Shown one piece after another: positions 23,511-34,510 of a stretch of 64,000 nt of DNA. The position numbers and the translations under genes were made by a program. The notes beneath the pieces are model-generated. The model was not told the origin of the DNA and searched no databases. It saw only the letters and a program-made list of their open reading frames with translations. Each line of letters starts with the position of its first letter. The stretch's first letter is position 1. Source of the stretch: Chaunax sp. Z400 (Eukaryota; Chordata; Actinopteri; Lophiiformes; Chaunacidae); assembly GCA_037577475.1 (NCBI GenBank), contig CM075189.1:34547550-34611549 (forward strand). The letters run 5' to 3'.

Positions 23511-23603
23511 AGCTTCCAGCACCTAGTCTTCCCAGGCCGTCTCCCATCTGAGTACTAACTAGGCCTGACCCTGCGTTGTGTCCCAGTTCGAATGAGATCG
23601 AGA
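23511..23603 (-). repeat. 5S rRNA-derived fragment, degenerate (copy A)
   Basis: On the minus strand it reads GATCTCATTCGAACTGGGAC, then GCAGGGTCAGGCCTAGTTAG, TACTCAGATGGGAGACGGCC, then TGGGAAGACTAGGTGCTGGA. This follows the 3' two-thirds of vertebrate 5S rRNA in order with many substitutions. The 5' end, including most of the internal promoter, is missing, so it is a pseudogene or part of a composite SINE. Copy B equivalent is 62359-62451. Confidence 0.8.
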
Positions 23604-24293
23604 CTATTGAGTAAAGTGATCAGGCAGCTGAAACCTTTGAAACTGCCAAACACGCTTTCTGCTTACAGAAAGGTTTGTCTTGAAAGAGGAAAATCCAAAC
23701 TGTGTACAATCAGTCATTAGTATAACCTAAAGTGTAAATATACACTATATGTATATTTAGTGTACAGGTGTATATATATATATACAGGTATATACACTGT
23801 GTGGAAGCAGTGTTTACTTCTGCCAGTAGAGTCTGTTGGCATGTTATCTGTGTTTGTGTGTTGTGTTATCAGGCTGTTGGACTACGTAATGTGCGACTAT
23901 CGCACTGAACGATGGTGGAGCCTCCTGACAGCCATACTGACCACAGCTCTGCGCTGTGCTTATCTGATGGCCAGTGTTAAAGACTACATCATATACTGCA
24001 TGGAGCTGCTGGGCAGAGGTAAGCAAGGTTATTCTGAGCCATCCTTAGCAAATCAGTGTTGTCCGTTTGGAAGGTTTTAATCAATGATCAAATGCAATGC
24101 AGTTTTTTGTTGATTATAATAACCTTCCAAATTTATATATTATAAATATTGTATATAGCCTCAGGGTTAAAATGAATTTATATTGTGTTGAATTAGAATT
24201 ACATTGAAGCCCTTCTAACCTGACATTTCTGTGTTATTTTATTGCTAAGTATAATTTGGAGTGTGAGGCAGTATAGCTGAAAATGTCTATATA

Positions 24294-24480
24294 AGATAAG
24301 ATAAGAAGATACTTTATTCATCCTGCAAGGGGAAATTCTCTTGTTACAGCAGCATAGAACACAACATGAATACACAATGGTTAGAAAATAGCAGCAAAGA
24401 ACAAACTATAGGCAGGTAAAGACATAACAGGTTAAAGTGACAGTTGCAATAAATAGTTTACAAATCATACAACCATGACT
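24294..24480 (-). repeat. LINE 3'-end remnant in trappc11 intron (copy A)
   Basis: ATAAGATAAGAAGATACTTT, then ATTCATCCTGCAAGGGGAAA and CTCTTGTTACAGCAGCATAG form a familiar antisense tail of fish LINEs. Copy B equivalent is about 63142-63328. Confidence 0.6.
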
Positions 24481-25978
24481 TATCATGATATTTCTGCTAA
24501 TGGCTTACAGTATTCTTCTGACAAATGAGACCAGCCATCAGCCATACCATTAGGAGTCATTTGTTAGTTAAACCAAACACATGACAACAATTCATCAAAT
24601 AGTCTAAGTAATAAAAGACAAATGAATTTAGGTTCTTTTGAGGCTTTTTATTTGTTAGACAAACTTGCTCTCTGTGGAAGCTTTTGACCAAATGTTCCTT
24701 TGTGTCTCTCAGATGAAACTTCTGCTCACAGATTAAGAACTTATTTGTGATAAATCTGCCTGAAAATGAACTTTTAAAACTGAATTATCCTAACATATAA
24801 TATAAAACGTAAGACTTTCAACTTCAGTACAAAACATTGTGAAGTAAGAAACTCTTTCACATGTATCTGATCAAAGAGGTCATGATTCTGTCATCTTGTC
24901 TTCCAGCCTCAACTTTGAAAGAGGAACAAAAGTCAAGGATTGAGAAGAATCTCATCAAAGTCCTGAAGAATCCAAAGAATTCAACAGCAAACATCTGAGA
25001 TTCAGATTCAGATCTATCATAGCACTGATGCCAGAATGTTACTATGTGCAGTGAGGGTATGAATTAAATGCATGAAACAAAAGAAAATGTTCTTCAATGG
25101 AAAGTGTCATGATGGCGTCTTCTGTCTCATGCAGTTTGTAGCTGTGGTCACATTTAAACCAGCAAATGTTGAGCTGGCCCACAGTTGAACTAGGTCACAG
25201 ACCAGGAAGTATCTTTTAAATTCATACAGCCACTTTTGACTTGTCTGATGTTGTCAGAACGAGGTCCCTGATGCCGAGCCCGAGTGCGACTCTTCCTCTG
25301 TCAGTGCAGCCAGGTCGCTGTGGAGCGATCGCATGGCTTTGGCTGGATCTAACTAGTTGAGCATAAAAGTGCAGGACTACATCCCATTCAGTCAGTAAAC
25401 ACACTCACCCAAACACAACCATCCAGGCTACTGTGCACTATGAAAGTACTTTTTTTACTCTACTTCATGTTTATGGTGTACAACTTGGATTAAAGCAAGG
25501 ATAGAGAAAAGTTATTGGCTTTAAGATAAACTAGTGTGACGCCTGTTCAAAATGAGCCTGTCTGGAAGGGGCTTACTTCTCCTCTGGTCTGGAGAGCTGC
25601 TCTGACTGTGTACGGTCAAAACGTTAAAATCCCAAATTAGTTGATTCCCCATCATAACCAGTGCTGTTATGTTACGGCTCTATGCTATTGGCCAAGTTCC
25701 AGTCTCCCAGTTTCCATGTGGACCAGCCCATCCAACTGCAGGTTTTCCTCCGAGCCGACTGTCCTCATCCTGTGTCCTTCAACAAGCTCGCTGTCAGCCT
25801 CAGTAACCAGGTAACTATACTAAAGTCATGAAAGGCAGCAACAAGCAGTGACTGCTTGTAGAACGTTCACGACACAAACAACACAGTGTCAACAGAATAA
25901 TATCAAATAAATAAAAAAGTTACTCTTCTTTTTGCATTTCTTGTGACAAACCACAGACGGCCTCAGACTTCGACTGAA

Positions 25979-26371
25979 GCCCCTTTTCCACAGCGTAGTA
26001 CCAGCTCGACTGGACTGGACTGGACTCGATTTCTGCCGGTTCTTTTCCATTGCCGATGGTTCCTCCTCAGGGTAGATTGGGGCCACGTGAAACTGCCGTG
26101 ATGTAGTCTTTAATGTGACACACACCTCTCTGGTGATCCTACCATCAGCTGTTTAAGACACGAACGTCTGCACCTCCTTAATGTAGCAGCTGTAACAAAT
26201 AAAAGTTACGGTCGCCAAAGTAGCTTCGCTGTTTGAGTGTGGCGGCCATTGATTTGTGCTGTGCAGGAAACTCTGTGCATGCTGGGCATTGACCAATCAG
26301 TGGTCCGTAATGTTTCACGTCACCTTTTGGTATCTGCTCGGCTCAGATGGAACCGCAACAGAGCAGGAGCC
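25979..26371. mobile_element. Non-autonomous DNA-transposon-like repeat
   Basis: It begins GAAGCCCCTTTTCCACAGCG and GTAGTACCAGCTCGACTGG and ends GGTATCTGCTCGGCTCAGAT, giving imperfect inverted ends (GTACCAGCTCG against CCGAGCAGATACC on the other strand). This resembles a family common in teleosts. No coding sequence. The boundaries are approximate. Confidence 0.5.
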
Positions 26372-26530
26372 TCATTTATAAAACATACATCCTAAAACAT
26401 TGTTTACTCACAGATCTCAGAATGTTCCTACGCAAGAAAATATTCAGATCTATAAAACCGTGCGGAGGAAACCTGAACACAGTCTTCTCTTCATAAATAC
26501 ACACCTGTGGTCAACTGTGCAAGTATAGCC

Positions 26531-27803
26531 TTCTCCCAATATCATCCCACCACTCCTCCCAGTATCGTCCCACCACTCCTCCCAGTATCGTCCCACCACT
26601 GCTCCCAGTGTCGTCCCACCACTCCTCCCAGTGTCCTCCCACCACTCCTCCCAGTGTCGTCCCACCACTCCTCCCAGTGTCGTCCCACCACTCCTCCCAA
26701 TGTTGTCCCACCACTCCTCCCAGTGTCGTCCCACCACCACTCCCAGTGTTATCCCACCACCACTCCCAGTGTTATCCCACCACTCATCCCAGTGTCGTCC
26801 CACCACTCATCCCAGTGTCGTCCCACCACTCATCCCAGTGTCGTCCCACCACCACCCCTCCCAGTATCTTGCCACCACCCCTCCCAGTATCGTCCCACCA
26901 CTCCTCTCAGTATCTTCCCACCACTCCTCCCAGTGTCGTCCCACCACTCCTCCCAGTGTCGTCCCACCACTCCTCCCAGTGTCGTCCCACCACTCCTCCC
27001 AGTGTCTTCCCACCACTCCTCCCAGTGTCGTCCCACCACTCCTCCCAGTGTCGTCCCACCACTCATCCCAGTGTCGTCCCACCACCACCCCTCCCAGTAT
27101 CTTGCCACCACCCCTCCCAGTATTGTCCCACCACTCCTCTCAGTATCTTCCCACCAATCCTCCCAGTGTTGTCCCACCACTCCTCCCAGTGTCGTCCCAC
27201 CACTCCTCCCAGTATCTTCCCACCACTCCTCCCAGTGTCGTCCCACCACTCCTCCCAGTATCGTCCCACCACTCCTCCCAGTGTCCTCCCACCACTCCTC
27301 CCAGTGTCGTCCCACCACTCCTCCCAATGTCGTCCCACCACTCCTCCCAGTGTCGTCCCACCACCACTCCCAGTGTTATCCCACCACTCATCCCAGTGTC
27401 GTCCCACCACTCATCCCAGTGTCGTCCCACCACCACCCCTCCCAGTATCTTCCCACCACCCCTCCCAGTGTCGTCCCACCACTCCTCTCAGTATCTTCCC
27501 ACCACTCCTCCCAGTGTCATCCCACCACTCCTCCCAGTGTCGTCCCACCACTCCTCCCAGTATCTTCCCACCACTCCTCCCAGTGTCGTCCCACCACTCC
27601 TCCCAGTGTCGTCCCACCACTCCTCCCAGTGTCGTCCCACCACTCCTCCCAGTGTCGTCCCACCGCTCCTCCCAGTGTCGTCCCACCGCTCCTCCCAATG
27701 TCGTCCCACCGCTCCTCCCAGTGTCGTCCCACCGCTCCTCCCAGTGTCGTCCCACCGCTCCTCCCAGTGTCGTCCCACCACTACTCCCAGTGTCGTCCCA
27801 CAA
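26531..27803. repeat. 23-bp minisatellite, about 55 units
   Basis: The unit is CCCACCACTCCTCCCAGTG plus TCGT, with variants (AT for GT, CAC for CTC, CAT for CCT, and a +3 CAC). Because 23 is not a multiple of 3 and the unit lacks stops, long open frames appear in all three forward frames and in reverse frames. These are not genes. Variants are grouped in higher-order blocks: the segment near 26820-27180 reappears near 27060-27500. Confidence 0.97.
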
Positions 27804-27948
27804 CCATCCATAAACGGTCGTTGCTAAATGTCTCATGAATATACTGATGTTATTAGAGAGCCTCCTTTGGACTATCAGTGACTGTCCAGCCAATCAGAGA
27901 GCTAGAATCAGTAGCTACGGTGTCACAGTTTGAGTGATCAACAAGGTT

Positions 27949-28194
27949 GGTTGTGTGTGTCTGTCTGTGTGTGTGTGTCTGTGTGTGTGTGTGTCTGTGT
28001 GTGTGTGTGTCTGTGTGTGTCTGTGTGTGTGTCTGTGTGTGTGTGTCTGTCTGTGTGTGTGTGTCTGTGTGTGTGTGTGTCTGTGTGTGTGTCTGTCTGT
28101 GTGTGTGTGTCTGTCTGTGTGTGTGTGTCTGTGTGTGTGTGTGTCTGTGTGTGTGTGTGTCTGTGTGTGTGTCTGTGTGTGTGTGTCTGTGTGT

Positions 28195-28253
<59 letters not shown>

Positions 28254-28366
28254 TGTCTGTCTGTATGTGTTTTTGTCTGTTTGTCTGTGTGTGTCTGTGT
28301 GTGTGTGTCTGTCTGTGTTTGTATGTGTGTGTGTGTGTCTGTGTGTGTGTGTGTGTGTCTGTGTTG
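27949..28366. repeat. Compound GT/CTGT microsatellite, about 420 bp
   Basis: TGTG runs of varying length are interrupted by CTGT, giving a (GT)n-CTGT pattern. The uninterrupted GT core lies at about 28198-28252. Open frames through it are compositional artefacts. Confidence 0.97.
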
Positions 28367-31300
28367 GCAAGAAGATGGAGGTGAGGTGTGTGTGGGAGGA
28401 AGGGGTGTGTGTGAGAGAGAGTTTGTTACCGACTGTGTTGCTGGGTATTCACATTTAGATGACGGGCATTGAGGTGATGCTGGGCAGCGGCAGTGGCCGC
28501 TGTGTATTTGTGAGCTGGAGAGGGGCAGGTGGAGACGCAGCCTCTACCCATGAAGCCTTACAGGCTAGCAGGTCATCACGTCGATGGGGTCGGTGCATGG
28601 AGGCACATCAAGAGCTGGAATGGGACATCCTGAACATGCAGCACAGCACCATGTAAGGCTCTTTTCAGACAACACAATCCCAGTATTGATGTAAAGGTTC
28701 CTCCACCAGATATTCTCTACGCCCCACCGACACACATGTTGAACCTGTTTGTTCCTCTTTGCTGTTCAGGATCATCTCCAGAGTCCCAAAGATTTCTGTT
28801 CAGCTGAGCCACCATCCCCCTGCTCTCAACAATGAGATGTACTGCATCAGCCTCACTGTCCAATCACAGGAGGAGGGCGTGGCAAAGGATGTCAAATTGA
28901 CAGCTGGTCTTAAATCAGGTACATTGATACTGCTATGACTGCAAATAGTTGTTATTGTATTTCTTTTATCAGTATTGAACAAATTAGTGTGTAGGTGGAA
29001 GGATTTTTTTTTTTTTGTCCTGTCTTCATCACCTTCAGAGTTATGTTGACACATTTTGATAGAGTTATGGCTTAAAATTGGACTCTTAAACATGTGAAAA
29101 TATGAACTAATGCTCTTAATTTATTTTCTTTGTGTTGTTTGTGTTGATGTTTGTCTCGGTTGGGTTTCCAGGCCAGGATGCTAATCTAGGCCAGACGACG
29201 CATGTGACGCTCGATGGCTCAAAGGTTTGTGACGATGCTGCTCCTGCCCTGCTGCCTGACGGAGCTCTAGGGGATCTGAAACCAGGCCAAAAGGTAGACA
29301 TACGTTCATAAAGAGATGCTTCATATAGAGAAACACACTAAGGCTGATGGAACAGTTGTCACATATAATTTGAAAGAGTTAACACTGATTGAATTCTGAA
29401 ATTATTATCTACATGTTTTTTTTGTTTGTTTTTTTTACATTTTATTATCCCCTACCTGGCATGCGATGCAGGAGATATACTGTAGGCTAACTCATCAAAC
29501 ATATACAAGAATGGTGCCTCTTGGGATTTTTAACATTTTATTTTTCTTGTTTTGGGAAAGAATATTCAGCCTTTTGAGTCTAGAGTGTTTGTCTGGAGTG
29601 CAACTTTAAAACATTTTCATATATCCGGTTGTGTAAACACGCCAACCGTGTGCTACCTTAATGCTGCGATAACAGAGGAGTGACTACAAAGCTACCAAGA
29701 AGCTTACAACACATGGGACGATGCAAACATAACACTCACTGAGTTTTCCTTTGTGTCAGCTGTTGGCAGGATGTGATGCCCCCCCAGTCTTTTCTGTGTT
29801 CGTTATGAAGTGAAATGAAATAATGACAACATTACAGCAGCACTATTTACACAGCGAATGTGCAGAAGAGCCACAACAGAGACCCTTCTCTACACCACCT
29901 TAGTTTATTTAAAGTGAATGAACCAACAGCTGCATACCTAGTATGTGACTTTAAATAGCATGCTGGTGTTCCACATGCAAAAGAGGTGACGTGTAACACA
30001 ACAGCATCAGTTTCTGCTGATTTATTTTCTTTTTTTGTGTTAGCTGCTAACTGCTACTAGTTGCTTTTTAAATGTCCTGGTTGAGGGTCACACACATAAC
30101 ACGTCATCAGAACATCAAGCTGCCCTCCTGTCGCGACACCTCGCCTCCTCAACTCCTTTTGTACACAAGTCGTTTCACACAGCAGTGACCCCCCATTTCA
30201 CCTTTGAACTTTAATACAGAATGCTGAGGCACTTAAATTAAGGACACCACTGCCCCGCCTTGAAGAGGCTGTTTAAGAGGGGCTAATGCTGGAGAGATGC
30301 CTCCCTCCTTCTCACATGGCTTACCAGTGCCTCAGCTGAATTATTACATAGCAACGAAGCTGTCACCTGTTGGAAATGTCTAATGCTTAGTGATAATGTT
30401 GGAATGCATGAATCTGTGTATACAGTGTATAGTTACATAGTAAATATAATTAATAGGATAAAGTTCCTGAAATACTAATAATAAGATAGAGGAAGACTGA
30501 CGGGGAAAATACACAAACACACAAACACAAACAGACCACCTGTTTGTCTGTAGTTGCAGAGATGCGTATATGTGAAGTGTGTGTCAACTGGACCGAGGGT
30601 CTTCCTGTTCCACGTGGCCTACAGCACGGACACCACAGTGGAAGGACGACAGATAGTCTGTAAATGTCATAAGGTAAAGACACAGCTGAGCTCTGCTGCA
30701 GTGCACCTTAAAATCATAGATGCTCACATGCTGGTTTACTCCTCTCTCATTCTGTTGTCTTCCAGGACGAGACGGTTACCATAGAGACGGTGGTCCCGTT
30801 TGAGGTGTCTGCAAAGTTTGTATCCAACAAGGTGTGTGGCTGATAATTAATAAGGAGGTGCACCAGTGGTCCTTCAGGGTTTTAGGTCTTAGCTTTGGAT
30901 ACGTTTTTCTATTCCAGTGCAGGTTGTCGCCGGAGAAACTGGCTCTAACAGCAGTGATTATGTGTTCCTTGTCTTAACATTGCACACTGTGAAACAGAAC
31001 TATGATGTACATGTTGCTAGTACTCCTTACAGGGTTTGTACAACGTCTTGAAAGTTTCAACCAGTATATCCCCAAAACTTGGAATATGAATGAATCTGAA
31101 TGTAGTTTGGGTTTTCATCTACTGTCACTATAAATTTCATCCAAGAATTCTGTAATATTTGAAATGAAACAGTCTCTTCATTTATTTATTGTGCCTTGGC
31201 ATCAGAATTATGACAAACACACTAAGTTGGGGTTCAGTGTCTTGCTCTGCGTCCTGAGCTGATGCTCATCATTGACCGCTATCCCCAACCTTAACTCTGA

Positions 31301-32814
31301 ACCTGGGACCAGGGATGCATTTCACTGCCCTCTGTGTTGTAATGACATGTGTGTCCATGGCAACAAGTAAACAGTAGATGGCAGTATTAGTTTCGTAATA
31401 TGCTAATTGGTAAAGCTCATTATCAATAACACAACCTCTGTTTTATTAGAAGGAAGCTTAAGTAGAATTTATGGACATCAGTTTTCTATATCAGTCAGAC
31501 AGTCCTGTAGAGAAGTCAGAGGGCTTAACGGGGAGGGACAACTGTATGTCATCTAGGTATCAGTGAGAGGAAATACCATGTCTACAGATGACATCACCCA
31601 AGGGGAGCATATTTAGTGACAACAGCATTGGTGCAGGCACCGACCTCACCATACTGAATGTGGGTTTTAGAGGTCTTAGCATCATCTGTGCTTCTGTGTG
31701 TGTTCAGTTTGAGCCAATGGACCGGGTAGCGGTGGACATCCCCTTCCTGTTGATGACAGATGTCCTCTCAACGTCTCCCTGGCCTCTTCAGCTAGCCTCC
31801 TCTTCTCTGCAGCTGCTCACTGTGAGCAGCAACACACCACAGCTTCAGTCGCAGCTGCAGGAAGGTACCTGTCTAGATTTACCGTTTTAACATTTGTATC
31901 TACAACCAAAAAGGTCTAAATCCCACGACCATAACCTGTTATCTGTTTGTGTGTGCGGCCAGTGGTTCTGCAGACAGGTGAGTGTGCCAGTGAGTGTTTC
32001 TGTCTCCGGTGTCCACCACTGGTCAACAACAATAGTACTGTAGCTACAGGACAGTACCTGATATCATGGAGGAGGTACGTACTCTCACTAACAGGGTGTG
32101 GCTGGCGGGTCAGTGGGTTTGAACATGCTGTTAAGCCTCTGTTTGAACTCTGCTGCACAGAAAGTCGTCCAGTGAAGACGGTCCTCTCATCCAAACTACA
32201 GTCACTCTACCTCACATCATCCTGGAGTCTGTCCCGCTTTACATCCATGCTGGTCAGTGAATGCACAAGAGTCACATTATTGTACACTATGCTTGGTGAT
32301 AATGCTCTGATCCTGCAGCAGTGACTATTATTTTCATACTATCACCTAATGAAGTCAGTTTTATAGAATATGGGCCTTTATTTCTAAACGTCTTTACTTG
32401 ATTGCAGATCTACCATCATTCGGGCGAGTCAGAGAGTCTGTTTCTGTTCGTTACCACATAGAGAACAGAACGGCTCTGGTGCAGGAGGTGGAGATGGCTG
32501 TTGAACCCTCCGATGCCTTCATGTTCTCTGGACTCAAACAGGTACAACTGTGCTCTCTTAATAAATGTGTAGTTTCTTAACTGAACCAAAGAGAAATGAG
32601 ACTCAGGAAGATGTGCTGAGAACCCCTGTTCAGACACTGAAGGACGAGGAAGCAGTGAGTGGTGCTTTTAGGTGTAATGACATGATTGAGAAACTGAACT
32701 GACTTGTTGGAGGTCTGCGCTCCCTGACTGACGTCTAGTTACAGATGTGGTTCATGCTTTAAGGCAGAATGAGGAGAAATGTTTCTACAGCTAACTGTTT
32801 CTGACACCAAATGA

Positions 32815-32817
<3 letters not shown>

Positions 32818-32880
<63 letters not shown>

Positions 32881-32891
32881 AGTGTGTGTGT
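32818..32891. repeat. GT microsatellite
   Basis: About 30 uninterrupted GT units followed by CAGTGTGTGTG. Confidence 0.95.
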
Positions 32892-33639
32892 GTGACTAAC
32901 CATTACACATATTCACTGCTGTTGCTCTCATGGTTAATAAATGTGATTACGTCCTGCTGTTTACAACAGGGTTTATAATGTCTTTATGAGCCAGGTCACA
33001 TCAGGCACCGGATTCCAAATGCTCACAACAAATGTCACTGAGACTAAGAGTATATGTATTCTTGATTTAGTGTGCACCTAATTGGATAAACAAAAGCATT
33101 ATGTCAGTAATGGATTCAGTCCTTCAGAATATCCTTGACTCATACTTTTAATTAGGTTCCTCTCTGCTGGAGAAAAGTCAAGGTGCACATCATTAGAATT
33201 CAGTTTAAACTTGAAAATGACTGCAGTCTTGGCACTTTAGAAAGGACACAGAGGAGGTGTGTTTAAGGCACCACGAGGGTCACTCAGCGATGTGATGAGG
33301 AAGTTAAGCCGAAGAGGTGTTAGACTTTAGCGCTGACGTGACTCTTCCATCACAAGAGGATTTTTCCAGAGGTCGTTTCAGTTAAAGCTCAGATATTCCC
33401 AGCAGTGTGACGATGGCTGGATCACTGTGATGTTTGTTGTTTCAGTGAGATAACCTTAGCATTACTGTGTGTTGTGGTCCATACCCATGTCTGCCTACAT
33501 TGAACCCTGTGTACTTCACCATTACTATGTCTTAAAAATGGGAAATAAAGGTTTTATATCAACATTTCTACTCTGTAGAATATGATGTTCTCCAGTCAGC
33601 AGCTCAGGGTAAGTCTAATGCTATCAATGTGCTTTAAGG

Positions 33640-34510
33640 TAGAGTTTTCATCTTCATCATCATCATCATCATCATCATCTCTCAGGACCTCAAGTAGGAG
33701 CTGAACATCAGCTCCCGAAAAAAACAAAGCACAACAGAGGATGTTCAACCAGTGATGGTGCACTTCTACACCTCCATCACTGAGTCCGTCCTCACCTCCT
33801 CCATCACCATCTGGTACGCTGCTGCCACTGCCAGAGACAAAGGCAGGCTGCAACGTATCATCAGCTGAGAAGGTGATTGGCTGCAACCTGCCATCCCTTC
33901 AGGACCTCTACATCTCCGGGACCCTGAAGATCGTAGCCGGCCCCTCCCACACAGGACAAAAACTTTTTGAGACTCTGGCAGGAGGCTGCGGTCCATCAGG
34001 ACCAAAACCTCACACCACAAAAACATCTTCTTCCTGTCTGCTACTGGCCTCATCAACAAGGCACAGTCACCCGCCCCCCTGCACAGCTGCACAGCGAACT
34101 CTGACTCTGACTCTTGTTCTACCCCCCATACCCACTACACATTCATTAATAGTCCCAGGACTCATGCATTACATGGACCATCCTCCCCCACTCACTATAT
34201 ATGGCTGTGCCTCAACTGCAAACTGTGCATATGACAGACATTTTTGTTTTTGCACATGCTCCTTGCACATCCTCATGCATTTGCACATTATTTTATTTTT
34301 TATTTTCACTGCTCTGTATATTGCAGATGTTTCCTATATATTACATTTTATGTTTCTTGCGTATTGAAGACATTTTCCACCTCAATTTCTTTTTATATCT
34401 GCACTTAGATTTATGTTAAGGTTTGTGTTAGCATCAGAACACCAAGTCAAATACCTTGTATGTGCACACAAACACACACACAAACTTTTCTGACTCTGAT
34501 TCTGAATATT
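33640..34510 (+). mobile_element. LINE (Rex1/L2-like) 3' fragment with reverse-transcriptase C-terminus
   Basis: From 33764 one frame gives FYTSITESVLTSSITIWYAA and ATARDKGRLQRIIS. After a frame change it gives NLPSLQDLYIS, and then a segment corresponding to the usual RRLRSIRTKTSRHKNSFFP motif. This is the C-terminal signature of fish non-LTR retrotransposons. An AT-rich 3' UTR follows, ending near TTCTGACTCTGATTCTGA. It is 5' truncated and frame-shifted, so inactive. Confidence 0.75.

Larger units (their letters stand above)
22951..24998 (+). pseudogene. trappc11: trappc11, internal exons, copy A (5' part)
   Basis: TRAPPC11 (Foie gras) is a large subunit of the TRAPP complex in ER-Golgi traffic and autophagy; the vertebrate protein is about 1130 residues. 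Four exons lie in order with matching phases. 22951-23029 encodes [18 protein letters not shown]; 23130-23184 encodes MVQMGEEYYHAKDRTKALK; 23873-24018 encodes LLDYVMCDYRTERWWS through CMELLGR; 24907 on encodes ASTLKEEQKSRIEKNLIKVL. The last has no usable GT donor after the conserved part and runs to a TGA at 24996-24998. The N-terminal exons (roughly the first 40% of the protein) are absent from the window, so this copy is truncated at its 5' end. Confidence 0.88.
339..25152 (+). repeat. Segmental duplication, copy A (piwil1-spdl1-trappc11 block)
   Basis: From position 339 the sequence matches 39935 onward in the same orientation. The offset is 39596 at the left, 38292 after the hAT insertion, 37782 after the copy B deletion at exon 5, and 38848 toward the right end. 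The copies look about 99% identical in aligned stretches. The left boundary falls inside piwil1 exon 1. The right boundary is not visible because copy B reaches the window edge. True duplication and falsely retained haplotypes are both possible. Confidence 0.97.
25811..28458. other. Repeat-filled trappc11 interval lacking an expected exon
   Basis: It contains a DNA-transposon-like repeat (25979-26371), the 23-bp minisatellite and the GT-rich array. The coding segment that normally joins SFNNQ-type sequence to the GRCV exon was looked for and not seen. Confidence 0.6.
25258..32541 (+). pseudogene. trappc11: trappc11, 3' exons, copy A
   Basis: Exons continue the same protein. 25258-25394 (VPDAEPECD, then RSLWSDRMALAGSN) contains an in-frame TAG at 25354-25356. 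About 25691-25810 (SPSFHVDQPIQLQVFLRADC) has no clear acceptor. Then follow 28459-28652 (GRCVFVSWRGAGGDAAS), 28770-28918, 29172-29293, 30554-30673, 30766-30831, 31708-31864 (VDIPFLLMTDVLSTSPW), 31963-32074 (VVLQTGECASECFCLRCP), 32161-32252 and 32408-32541 (DLPSFGRVRESVSVRYHIEN). From 28459 on, phases and splice sites are clean. The exon normally lying between 25810 and 28459 is missing and the minisatellites sit in its place. The last exons, which encode the final 70 or so residues, are not found before the next piwil1. The good condition of the later exons could mean recent loss, or an exon misassembled elsewhere. Confidence 0.85.

Noticed and set aside
23511..23603. Functional 5S rRNA gene
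   Set aside because: It lacks the 5' third and has many substitutions, including in the internal promoter.
26507..27838. Open frames of 443, 401 and 398 codons rich in Pro/Ser/His/Thr
   Set aside because: They are translations of the stop-free 23-bp minisatellite. All forward frames and several reverse frames are open, with no splice or codon-bias support.
27915..28472. Open frames rich in Cys/Val or His/Thr
   Set aside because: Translation of the GT/CTGT microsatellite; a compositional artefact.
31588..31890. 100-codon open frame
   Set aside because: Real coding sequence is only the trappc11 exon 31708-31864; the upstream part is intron.
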